64,000 bases of DNA, from NCBI GenBank assembly GCA_020635905.1, contig JACJYV010000007.1:62001-126000 (forward strand), in the 5' to 3' direction. The notes beneath the pieces were generated by a model, which searched no databases, was not told the DNA's origin, and was given only the letters and a program-made list of their open reading frames with translations. Shown here piece by piece: positions 55,530 to 63,181 of the stretch. The stretch's first letter is position 1; the number at the start of each line of letters is the position of its first letter. This DNA is from Bacteroidia bacterium. Its GTDB lineage: Bacteria > Bacteroidota > Bacteroidia > J057 > JADKCL01. Position numbers and translations under genes: made by a program.

Positions 55530-56597
55530 TTAATCAATGACCTGGATTTTGGAGCCGGGCGACAGGTTGGTCTGGCCCGTTTCCACCACCTGATCTTTCT
55601 CGCTGAGGCCAGCCACGATCTCGATTTTGTCGCCGTGAATCTGTCCGACTTTGAGGGCCACAGGCTGCACAGAATCTCCGTAAACCACATAGACCTTGGG
55701 ATCGAGGATGCTTCCAACCAGGCATTTGAGGGGCAGCAGGTTGGCCTCCTGCAGGCCGCCGGGCTCGAAAGCCGCGGTGCCGGTCATACCCGCTTTCAGC
55801 GGGGTCTGGGTGCTGTTATTCAATTCCATCTCCACCGTGTATTTGCCCGCGCCGTCCGCTTTGGAAGCAATGTAGGTCACGGTGCCCACCAGGGTGTTAT
55901 TGGGGTAAAGGTCAGGAACGAGATTTACTTTGTCTCCGTTTTTGAGGTGAATCACTTCCCGGTCGAGCAGGTTGGCGCTCATGACCAGTTTTTGCACGTC
56001 CACAATCTCGGCGATCATGGACCCGGGAGCCAGGTAGCTGCCCGTTTCGAGGGAAAGGCTGTTGATGGTGCCCGAAATGGGGCTCACGATGGTGGAAAGC
56101 TTCAGTTGACGGTTGAGGGTGGCCACCCGGGATTCGGTATTTTTGACTGCCATTTTGGCTTCTTCCACCTGCTGGCGGTTGACGGCATTGCTTTCCAGCA
56201 TGGTTTGGTATTTTTCCAGATCAGCTTTGGCTTTTTGCAGGTTGGCCCGGGCCAGACTGAGGTCAATGCTCACCTGGGTGGTATCGAGTTGGGCAATGAC
56301 CTGCCCTGCTGCCACCTGGTCACCGTTTTTACGGTTCAGTCTTACCACCCGTCCGGCTGTTTCCGAAACGAAATTGAGCTGGTGGGCCGGTTTGAAGGTG
56401 CCGGTTACCCGGAAATTATTGGAGATGGTTTCCGTGGCCGAAGTTACCACGGTGACCGGGAAAACAGTCATTTTTTGGTTCGCAATGGCCGCATTTTGCT
56501 CCATTATTCCCTTGTTTGCACTCAGTTTCCAGAAGATAAAAACGGTGAGGACAGATATTCCCAGCACGGGAAGGACGTATTTCTTTATGATTTTCAT
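55530..56597 (-). CDS. Periplasmic adaptor (membrane-fusion) subunit of RND pump
   Basis: 355 residues. An N-terminal membrane anchor (KYVLPVLGISVLTVFIFWKL) is followed by the lipoyl half-motif VRLNRKNGDQVAAGQVIAQL, a helical hairpin (SLARANLQKAKADLEKYQTM), the second lipoyl half (LSTIVSPISGTINSLSLETG) and beta-barrel domains. It bridges RND permease and TolC-like duct. It sits 10 bp from the TolC gene and 19 bp from the permease gene. Confidence 0.93.
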   Translation of the reverse strand: MKIIKKYVLPVLGISVLTVFIFWKLSANKGIMEQNAAIANQKMTVFPVTVVTSATETISNNFRVTGTFKPAHQLNFVSETAGRVVRLNRKNGDQVAAGQVIAQLDTTQVSIDLSLARANLQKAKADLEKYQTMLESNAVNRQQVEEAKMAVKNTESRVATLNRQLKLSTIVSPISGTINSLSLETGSYLAPGSMIAEIVDVQKLVMSANLLDREVIHLKNGDKVNLVPDLYPNNTLVGTVTYIASKADGAGKYTVEMELNNSTQTPLKAGMTGTAAFEPGGLQEANLLPLKCLVGSILDPKVYVVYGDSVQPVALKVGQIHGDKIEIVAGLSEKDQVVETGQTNLSPGSKIQVID

Positions 56598-56607
56598 GAT
56601 CTGATGG

Positions 56608-57957
56608 TTATTCTGTGATTTGGCGGATGTTTCCGGTGGATTTCAGGAGATCCAACTCGGCGATTTTGGTTTGCACCAGGGCTTTGATGTAATTGGTTTG
56701 AGAAGCTTTGAGGGCCGTTTCGGCGTTGAGCAGGTCGGAGAGGGAAGCCACCCCCATTTTGAACTGGACCCGGGTGGCCTGATATACTTCTTCCGAAAGG
56801 GTGATATTCTTCGACTGAATCTCAAGGGCGGTGAGGCTGGTTTTCAGTTTGCTGTTGGCATTTTCGTACTGCATGGACAGGTAGGATGCCCTTTTTTTCA
56901 GGTCCATTTCGGTCTGTTGCAGCTGCAGATTGAGTTGCTGAATCTTGTGTGATTTGTAGAATCCGTCGAAAATGGGCACGTTGAGGCTGAGGGCCAGGTA
57001 GGAACTGGGGAACCAGTTGGAGTTTTTGCCGATGATTTCCAGGGTGTTTTGCTGGGCCTGGTAGGCATACCTGAACCCCAGAGAAAGGCTGGGCAGATAG
57101 CCCGCGCGGATTTGTTTGGTGTTGAGGAAAAGTTGTTCCTTTTGCAATTGCAGCATGCGGATATCCGTGTTGGCAGAGATATTGAGGGCCTGGCTAGTCG
57201 AAGGCAATTGCACTTCAGGCTTGAATTCCTCTATTTCCAGGTTTTCGCTCATGGCCATGCCCAGGTAATATTTCAGCAGGCGAAGCTGCTGCTGGTAGCT
57301 CAGTTCGAGGTTTTCGAGATCAGTTTGGGCATTTACCTGGTTGATATACACCCGGTCGTAATCTGTTTTATTGGCAAATCCCTGATCAAGTCTGGATTGG
57401 GTAATGGTGAGCAGGGTGTCGGTTTTGCGCAGGTTGGATTCGAGGATCAGCTTTTGGGAAGCGGTGATCTGGGCGGCGTAGTAGGCCGAGGCAATCTCGA
57501 AGACCAGTTGGTCTTCGGTCTGGATCTGCGCCAGGCTGGCGATCTGTTGTCCCTGCCTGGCGGTGCGAATGCCCGCCAGGGTGCCTGCATCAAAAAGAGT
57601 CTGGCTGGCGTCGAGGGCCGCAGTCACGTTGTACTGGGTACCAAACTGCACGGCCACATTCTGGCCGGGCTGACCGAAGATTTCACCCGGAAGAATAGAG
57701 GTTTGCAATTTGAGGTTGTCGTTTAGGGAGGCGGAGCCTCTTACCTGGGGCAGGTAGCCTGAGGCAGACTCCAGCACCTTTTGGGCGCTCTTTTCCTTTT
57801 CGAGCTCAGCCCGGTGCAGATCGGGGTTGTGCTTCAGTCCATACTGAATGCAGTCTTGCAGACTGAACTTTTGCTGGGCTTCCAGACCGGCATTTCCTGC
57901 GAGGAGGAAGGCGGCAGCCAGTACGATGAGCAGGGAAACCCTCTTGGTGATATTCAT
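56608..57957 (-). CDS. TolC-family outer-membrane efflux protein
   Basis: About 449 residues from the Met of MNITKRVSLLIVLAAAFLL; a Met two codons earlier is equally possible. A signal peptide ends near GLEAQQ. The mature part has the two OEP halves (FSLQDCIQYGLKHNPDLHRA, then LNANTD-like repeats) with long coiled-coil helices, for example GVASLSDLLNAETALKASQT. It forms the outer-membrane duct of the pump. An inverted-repeat operator lies just upstream at 57991-58014. Confidence 0.93.
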   Translation of the reverse strand: MNITKRVSLLIVLAAAFLLAGNAGLEAQQKFSLQDCIQYGLKHNPDLHRAELEKEKSAQKVLESASGYLPQVRGSASLNDNLKLQTSILPGEIFGQPGQNVAVQFGTQYNVTAALDASQTLFDAGTLAGIRTARQGQQIASLAQIQTEDQLVFEIASAYYAAQITASQKLILESNLRKTDTLLTITQSRLDQGFANKTDYDRVYINQVNAQTDLENLELSYQQQLRLLKYYLGMAMSENLEIEEFKPEVQLPSTSQALNISANTDIRMLQLQKEQLFLNTKQIRAGYLPSLSLGFRYAYQAQQNTLEIIGKNSNWFPSSYLALSLNVPIFDGFYKSHKIQQLNLQLQQTEMDLKKRASYLSMQYENANSKLKTSLTALEIQSKNITLSEEVYQATRVQFKMGVASLSDLLNAETALKASQTNYIKALVQTKIAELDLLKSTGNIRQITE

Positions 57958-57990
57958 ATGCATTGGTTTATATACTTCTGTATTGTATAG

Positions 57991-58014
57991 TTGGTTCTGG
58001 ATTAAAAGAACCAA
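57991..58014. promoter_or_regulatory. Operator 2 of the efflux regulator, in front of the pump genes
   Basis: TTGGTTCT, 8 nt, AGAACCAA: a perfect 8+8 inverted repeat, 34 bp upstream of the TolC-like start and 15 bp after the regulator stop. The same half-sites and spacing occur at 58548-58571. This gives the pump genes a second control point besides read-through from the regulator. Confidence 0.85.
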
Positions 58015-58029
58015 CCAGGGTAAAAAATT

Positions 58030-58506
58030 TTACTTCTTTCTGGATTCCCACTTTTTGAAAAGCATGGGCATTTCCTCCCGCATGAATTCCATGAAGTCGA
58101 TCAGTTCGGCCAGGTTCTGGTTGAATTCAAGGGTGTTTCCGGGTCTTTGCTTCAATACGGTTTTGAGCAGGTCGGTAAACTGAGTCATTTGGGAACTGCT
58201 CTTTTTGATCTCTTCTTTCCACTGGAGGACTTTGGAACGGAAATATCTTTTCCGTTCTCCCAGGCGGGATATTTCTTCGATTTTATTGGTATTGATGAGG
58301 AAATTCAGGGAATTGCTGATGGCGCTCTTGCTCACTCCCAGGGTGGCCTGGAGCTGGTCAAAGGTGAGATCAGGATCTTCAGATACGAGCAGCAGGCCCA
58401 AAATCCGGGAGGCTACCTGGGTCATACCTGACCTTTCGTAGGTCATTCCAAGCCGTTCCACCAGAGTTTTCTGTTCCTCGCTGAGATGTATTTTGGAATC
58501 TTCCAT
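58030..58506 (-). CDS. GbsR/MarR-family transcriptional regulator of the efflux operon
   Basis: 158 residues. A winged helix-turn-helix is visible at about 35-95 (MTQVASRILGLLLVSEDPDL, TFDQLQATLGVSKSAISNSL, NFLINTNKIEEISRLGERKR), the arrangement of GbsR-like MarR proteins. The C-terminal half is helical, probably for dimerisation. It is the first gene of the pump operon. Identical inverted repeats stand before it and before the pump genes, so autoregulation and pump repression relieved by a ligand is the likely logic. The ligand is unknown. Confidence 0.88.
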   Translation of the reverse strand: MEDSKIHLSEEQKTLVERLGMTYERSGMTQVASRILGLLLVSEDPDLTFDQLQATLGVSKSAISNSLNFLINTNKIEEISRLGERKRYFRSKVLQWKEEIKKSSSQMTQFTDLLKTVLKQRPGNTLEFNQNLAELIDFMEFMREEMPMLFKKWESRKK

Positions 58507-58530
58507 GGTTTTTTATCACCTTTAACGACA

Positions 58531-58571
58531 CAAAGATAAAAAGGTTTTTGGTTCTGTACCAAGAGAACCAA
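58531..58571 (-). promoter_or_regulatory. Promoter and operator 1 of the efflux regulator
   Basis: On the minus strand TATCTTTG (58538-58531) is a perfect -7 box 24 bp before the start codon, with TTG about 21 nt upstream. The operator TTGGTTCT-N8-AGAACCAA (58548-58571) covers the -33 region, so bound regulator would block RNA polymerase. Confidence 0.82.
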
Positions 58572-58619
58572 ATTATTTTTATTTTTTTCCTGGGAGCTGC
58601 TTGAGGGGAGGGGGCAATA

Positions 58620-59420
58620 CCGGGGAGCCGCCCCAGCGGGGTCGCCTGGGGGGGCGGGCCCGCAGGAGAAAAACTCACCCCTGCCCAAAGGGCATCCCCT
58701 CTCTCCCGGAAGCGGCAAAGAGGGGAAATGGGGAACTGATCGCTTGACATGGTCGTCTCGCTACGGGTTGGGGATTTCGCTCAGCCCTGGAGGGCTGATA
58801 GTCGACCGCAGCGCGGTCAAATTATTGTAGCCAGGAATTGGGTAGGGATTTTCGACCGCAGAGCGGTCGCATTATTAAACACCGCCATTTCCCCGCGGGT
58901 TGGTGGTTTGGAGGAAGGTTGCACCCAGGATCAGGGAGCCGCCCCTCCGGGGCTTTTTTCCCAAAATTGCTTGTTCTACCGGGGAGCCGCACCGCTGGGG
59001 TCGCCTGGCGGGGCCGGGCCCGCAGGTGAAAAACTCACCCCTGCCCAAAGGGCATCCCCTCTCTCCCGGAAGCGGCAAAGAGGGGAAATGGGGAACTGAT
59101 CGCTTGACATGGTCGTCTCGCTACGTGTTGGGGATTTCGCTCAGCCCTGGAGGGCTGATAGTCGACCGCAGCGCGGTCAAATTATTGTAGCCAACGATTT
59201 TTAGCTGAGATGCACGACCGCAGCGCGGTCGCATTATTAAACACCGCCATTTCCCCGCGGGTTGGTGGTTTGGAGGAAGGTTGCACCCAAGATCAGGGAG
59301 CCGCCCCTCCGGGGCTTTTTCCCAAAAATCGCTTGTTCTACCGGGGAGCCGCCCCTCCGGGGCTTTTTCCCAAAAATCGCTTGTTCTACCGGGGAGCCGC
59401 CCCTCCGGGGCTGACCTTTC
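58620..59420. repeat. GC-rich intergenic repeat island
   Basis: Two tandem units of about 360 bp (58620-58978 and 58979-59340) are nearly identical over long stretches. A 48-bp partial unit (59341-59388) and a last fragment follow. Units contain several short palindromes: AGCCCTGGAGGGCT, GACCGCAGCGCGGTC, GCCCCTCCGGGGC. The GCCCCTCCGGGGC core also lies inside copy C at 30899-31335. No gene in this 950-bp gap is credible; its open frames are just read through the repeats. Confidence 0.85.
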
Positions 59421-59458
59421 GGGAAGAAACTTCCCTTATTTTGGTCAGATCCCAACCC

Positions 59459-60895
59459 TCAAAAGTATTCAATTATCCAGCAAATAACGCCCTCCTTATC
59501 CCCTGCGGCAGCCAACAGGCGGGTTTCAGGTGCGTATTCGAGGCAGTTTACCTTTTGGAGCGGGGTTTCCAGGGTGCAGATTTCATTCCCAATTTTGCCA
59601 TCCACCAGCCGGACCATTCCCGTTGCATCGCCTACGGCGAGCAGATGGTTTTCCAGGGTGAAATCAATGGCTGTGATGGCTACCGGCCGTTTCTTTGGGT
59701 CCAGCAGCAGCAGGTGATGGTAGGCCTGTGCCCTTCCATCCACAAATCTGTAGATCCAGAAATTCCCCTCCCGGTCTCCCAGCGCCATTAGTTGATTGTC
59801 AGTTGAAATTGCCACACAGTCAGGCACCAACCCGAAAGATTGAAAAAGCCTGGTTCTGGATGATTTGACCAAATCCCACACCTCCAGGGCTCCGCTGGCT
59901 TTGCTCAACAAAAGGGTCTGACTTTCCGGGTTGAAGTCAAAAGCTCTCTTGCGGCCGCTTCTCAGATACACGGTTTCCCGTTCTAATTGCAGGTTAGTAC
60001 GCAGGTTTCCGTTTTTGAACAGATCCACCTGCTCATCCTGCAGCACCATCACCTTGTCCTTCCTGAAGACCAGGCCCCGCATTGGGTTCTTGAGAGCTAT
60101 TTTGAGGCGAAATACTTCCCGCAGGTTGGGGTACAGGGCCTTGATATGATCCTCCTCCATCTGGAAAATCATTCCCCCCGAAACCACGGCCCGGGCATTT
60201 GCTTTCAGCTCATTTTCCAGCACCAAAACCCCGCTGGCGCTGTCCCAGAGGCAATATTTCCCGGAGGCATCGAGGGAAAGCAGGGAGCTGCCTTCTGAGG
60301 AAAAGGAAAGGGAAACGGGGGCTTCCTGATGTCCCTGCTGGGTGCGCATGGCTTTGCCCTTGCCCAGGCGGTAGGGGGGCGGGGTGGATATTTCCCGGGT
60401 TCTGCGCCTTTTCACCGCGGAGGCCTGGACAAAGGAGAAAATCAACCCAAACAAGACAGGTATGATCAACCCGATCTTCCAGGCGGCTGGCAGTAAGATC
60501 ATCCCAATCAGGCCCAGGCCCAGCATACCCAAAAAACTCAGCATGGTTTTTTCTTCTCTGAGAGTGTACCAGGGGAATAATTTGCTTTCGGGGCGGGGTT
60601 CCAGCACCAGGGGACGGTCTTCCAGCACGGGCAGCAAGCCCGAGGAAGGGGCCACCCAGATTTGGGTTGCCTTTACTTTGATCGGCTGGACTGGCTCATC
60701 TTCGGGGATGGGGTCGGGCTTTTTGGGGGTGGCCAGGACGGAGCCGCAAACCTCGCAGGTCTTTGTTTTTACGGAATTGCCCGCCTCACAATTTGGACAA
60801 AGCCAGAGTTCCTCTGCCGGCCGGTCGGCCTGACAAACTTCGCATTGGAGTGCTGAAGGAGGGTTGCTGGTTTCGCAGTGAGAGCAATTCCACAT
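59459..60895 (-). CDS. Membrane protein with zinc fingers and WD40-like repeats, paralogue 2
   Basis: 478 residues, same plan as the gene at 50681. Two N-terminal RanBP2-like fingers (WNCSHCETSNPPSALQCEVC, then LWLCPNCEAGNSVKTKTCEV) are followed by a proline-rich linker, two membrane helices (FLGMLGLGLIGMILLPAAWK, IGLIIPVLFGLIFSF) and WD40-like blades (LSFSSEGSSLLSLDASGKYC, DNQLMALGDREGNFWIYRF). The second finger keeps the four Cys with altered spacing before the last pair. It probably senses or scaffolds at the membrane; the role is not known. Confidence 0.78.
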   Translation of the reverse strand: MWNCSHCETSNPPSALQCEVCQADRPAEELWLCPNCEAGNSVKTKTCEVCGSVLATPKKPDPIPEDEPVQPIKVKATQIWVAPSSGLLPVLEDRPLVLEPRPESKLFPWYTLREEKTMLSFLGMLGLGLIGMILLPAAWKIGLIIPVLFGLIFSFVQASAVKRRRTREISTPPPYRLGKGKAMRTQQGHQEAPVSLSFSSEGSSLLSLDASGKYCLWDSASGVLVLENELKANARAVVSGGMIFQMEEDHIKALYPNLREVFRLKIALKNPMRGLVFRKDKVMVLQDEQVDLFKNGNLRTNLQLERETVYLRSGRKRAFDFNPESQTLLLSKASGALEVWDLVKSSRTRLFQSFGLVPDCVAISTDNQLMALGDREGNFWIYRFVDGRAQAYHHLLLLDPKKRPVAITAIDFTLENHLLAVGDATGMVRLVDGKIGNEICTLETPLQKVNCLEYAPETRLLAAAGDKEGVICWIIEYF

Positions 60896-61229
60896 TACGG
60901 TTTACGGTCTGCTCCCAAAAGCTTTCGCGTAGGCGTCAACTTAGGGGAAATTTTAACACAGAGAAAACAGAGAAAACAGAGAAAACAGAGAATCAGTGGT
61001 TTATGTTTTTATTCCAAATAAAGATAATGCAAAATTATTGAGGACACAGAGGATTTTCACCAGTAAAGCTCTGTGAACTCTTCCGTATAGTGCCCGGAAA
61101 AATGAGCTCAAACCCTCTCTGTGTCCTTTGTGGTTAAGAAAAACGCTTAAGTTTGCACGCATGTGACAGCTATCGGGAGTTAACTGATTGAAACTGTAAA
61201 CCGTAAACAGTAAACTGGCGAGTAAACTG
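60896..61229. other. Gene-free gap with short tandem repeats
   Basis: 334 bp between two minus-strand genes. It holds a small 9-bp tandem run (units of AGAAAACAG near 60960-60990) and phrases such as CTCTGTGTCCTTTGTGGTTA that look like common intergenic filler. No gene, RNA or clear promoter is seen. Confidence 0.6.
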
Positions 61230-62306
61230 TTACTGCAAGCTTTTCAGATACCATTGGCTGATCAGGTCGGCGGCGGGCTTGTTTTGGGGAGTGTAGCGCT
61301 TGTCTTCCGGGCCGCCAATCTGGTCGTGGTTGCTCCACCATTTCCACAGAAATCCCCCGGCAAACCACTCCTGGTTCCACAGGGTGAGGAAAAAGGCCTC
61401 ATAGGCATTCTTCTGGGCCTGCATATTGACGTTGATGGTGGCCATATTGGCTTCCAGTTCCCAGTTTTGCCAGGCGGCTCCGTCCACACTCATCCAGCCA
61501 TATTCCGTAAACAGGATCTTTTTGCCCTGTCTTTTGCTGTAATCGCCCAGGGAGCGGGCTATCGGACCCCATTTTTGCACCAGCAGATTCACCTGGGGCG
61601 TTGCGTCGGGTGCCAGGGGGAAATAGGCATCTATGCCGATGAAATCCAGGTCAGACCAGAAGGTAACGTTGGTAAAATTATCCCAATTGGCGGCGTAGGT
61701 GATTTGCCCGGAATATACCTTGCGCACGTCAGCGGCCAGCTTTTTCCAAAACTGTGGCCGGTCGCGCACGGAATGGCGAATCTCAGTGCCAATGCACAGG
61801 ATTTCCACGCCCAGGGAGTCGGCCATTTTGGCAAAATAGAGGATGTAATCCGCATAATCATTTTCCCAATGCTCCCATTCCTGATCCGTTTCGAGGGTGA
61901 AATCGCCGGGCCAGCCTTGCCCCCAGACCCACAGGTGGGGCTTGAGCATCACTTTCATGCCCAAAGATTTGGCGTATTCGATCTGTTTGGCGGCGCCCAC
62001 AGGGCTTTCTCCCCACCATTGTCCGTTATAGTTATAGGTAACTGAGGCATTATCAGGACGGGAGAAGGCGTAGGGAATGACAGCTACCCAACCCGCATTG
62101 ATCTGGGTCATGGGGGCCATGTCCTCCTTTTCGATGGGGTTTCGGGGCGCAACAAAGCACACTCCACCCACCCCGGCACAGTAATTTTCAGGCTCTCCAA
62201 AAGGCGTAGCCGGAATTTCTCCACAACCCAGCAGGGTGAAGCCAGAGATCAGGATCAGCACCAGGCTCAGGAAGGCCAGGGGAAGAATGAGTTTGGACCG
62301 TTTCAT
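61230..62306 (-). CDS. Lipoprotein glycoside hydrolase, GH113-like
   Basis: 358 residues. A lipoprotein signal (LVLILISGFTLLGCGEIPAT) has the lipobox Cys in LLGC. The (beta/alpha)8 fold of family GH113-type enzymes is indicated by GWVAVIPYAFSRP, LGMKVMLKPHLWVWG, the acid/base Glu in ILCIGTEIRH, FIGIDAYFPLAPD and the nucleophile Glu in ILFTEYGWMS. Known relatives include beta-mannanases. The substrate here is inference. The mature protein would sit in the outer or inner membrane facing the periplasm or surface. Confidence 0.85.
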   Translation of the reverse strand: MKRSKLILPLAFLSLVLILISGFTLLGCGEIPATPFGEPENYCAGVGGVCFVAPRNPIEKEDMAPMTQINAGWVAVIPYAFSRPDNASVTYNYNGQWWGESPVGAAKQIEYAKSLGMKVMLKPHLWVWGQGWPGDFTLETDQEWEHWENDYADYILYFAKMADSLGVEILCIGTEIRHSVRDRPQFWKKLAADVRKVYSGQITYAANWDNFTNVTFWSDLDFIGIDAYFPLAPDATPQVNLLVQKWGPIARSLGDYSKRQGKKILFTEYGWMSVDGAAWQNWELEANMATINVNMQAQKNAYEAFFLTLWNQEWFAGGFLWKWWSNHDQIGGPEDKRYTPQNKPAADLISQWYLKSLQ

Positions 62307-62508
62307 ACAGAGTAAATATACAAGTTTTGGGCCGAAAATTTCAGCTTGTTCCTGCCCGGGAATTTGGGGAGCAATCTATCCTGCCAGGGGATTATTTGCC
62401 ACAGGAAAGACCTTTTTTATTAATTTCAGCAAAGGAGGAAGGAGAATTTTACCCGGGGTTTCCAATGGCAAAGAGATCCCTGAATTGATCCCCTGAATTA
62501 TTTGTCAG

Positions 62509-62985
62509 ATGAAGATAATTTTCCAATACAAAACAACAGACGTCGCGGAGATTATTACCCGAAATCTCACCCCTGAGCAATACTTTGACCCGGATATTTT
62601 GGAGCCAGGGGAGGGTTTTTCCTGGGACAGTGTGCCTTTGAACCTGTTTCCTCATCAGTATCTGGGCCTTTCGCAGGATAAAATCGCTTTTACCAAGGTA
62701 GAAATTGAGGACGAGGTTGCAGGGGTAAATTATGTCAGGTCAGAACGGTTTTTTAACGAAGGAAAATGTGTGATTGGAATTACCAAAATGACCGGCGCAA
62801 GGGAGAAATTCGACCTTCACATGACGGTTCAGGGGGTGGGAGAGTTACCCGATCTGATTCAGAATTTTTCCATTGGCATCAAAGACGATATCCCCAGCCT
62901 CTGGGATTATATTTTATTCAGTACTGAGCCAGAGGTCAGGGATTTGTTTCGGGAATCAAGTCCTCCCGGAAAATTCGACCATTGA
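62509..62985 (+). CDS. Hypothetical protein, 158 aa
   Basis: Not recognised. It is soluble, with no signal peptide or membrane helix. It is acidic with regular alternation (DVAEIITRNLTPEQYFDPDI, FTKVEIEDEVAGVNYVRSER, HMTVQGVGELPDLIQNFSIG). The ATG at 62509 stands on its own; the flanking genes are on the minus strand. No function is proposed. Confidence 0.65.
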   Translation: MKIIFQYKTTDVAEIITRNLTPEQYFDPDILEPGEGFSWDSVPLNLFPHQYLGLSQDKIAFTKVEIEDEVAGVNYVRSERFFNEGKCVIGITKMTGAREKFDLHMTVQGVGELPDLIQNFSIGIKDDIPSLWDYILFSTEPEVRDLFRESSPPGKFDH

Positions 62986-63004
62986 AGCAGAGACAAAGAA
63001 AAAC

Positions 63005-63166
63005 TTAACTTTTGGGGGAAGTGATCAGCAGCAGAATGCCCACCAGCAGGGGAGTGAAAAGGGTGCAGAGCACCAAAGCCACCCAAAAACCAATCACGCG
63101 ATTGCTGCCTACCAGGGCCACCAGCACACAAAAGATCAGATAGACAGCGATTGGGATAACGATCAT
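63005..63166 (-). CDS. Small membrane protein, 53 aa
   Basis: The minus-strand frame from ATG at 63166 to TAA at 63005 codes for 53 residues that are nearly all hydrophobic: MIVIPIAVYLIFCVLVALVG, SNRVIGFWVALVLCTLF, then TPLLVGILLLITSPKS. Two membrane helices flank a GSNRVIGF loop, the pattern of short conserved Bacteroidota membrane proteins. It starts 15 bp after the SPFH gene on the same strand, so it is probably co-translated. Function unknown. Confidence 0.72.
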   Translation of the reverse strand: MIVIPIAVYLIFCVLVALVGSNRVIGFWVALVLCTLFTPLLVGILLLITSPKS

Positions 63167-63181
63167 ATTTCAAGTTAATAA

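Noticed and set aside
58749..59455. Open frames in the GC-rich repeat island
   Set aside because: The same peptide fragments recur in each repeat unit and on both strands, which fits palindromic noncoding DNA.
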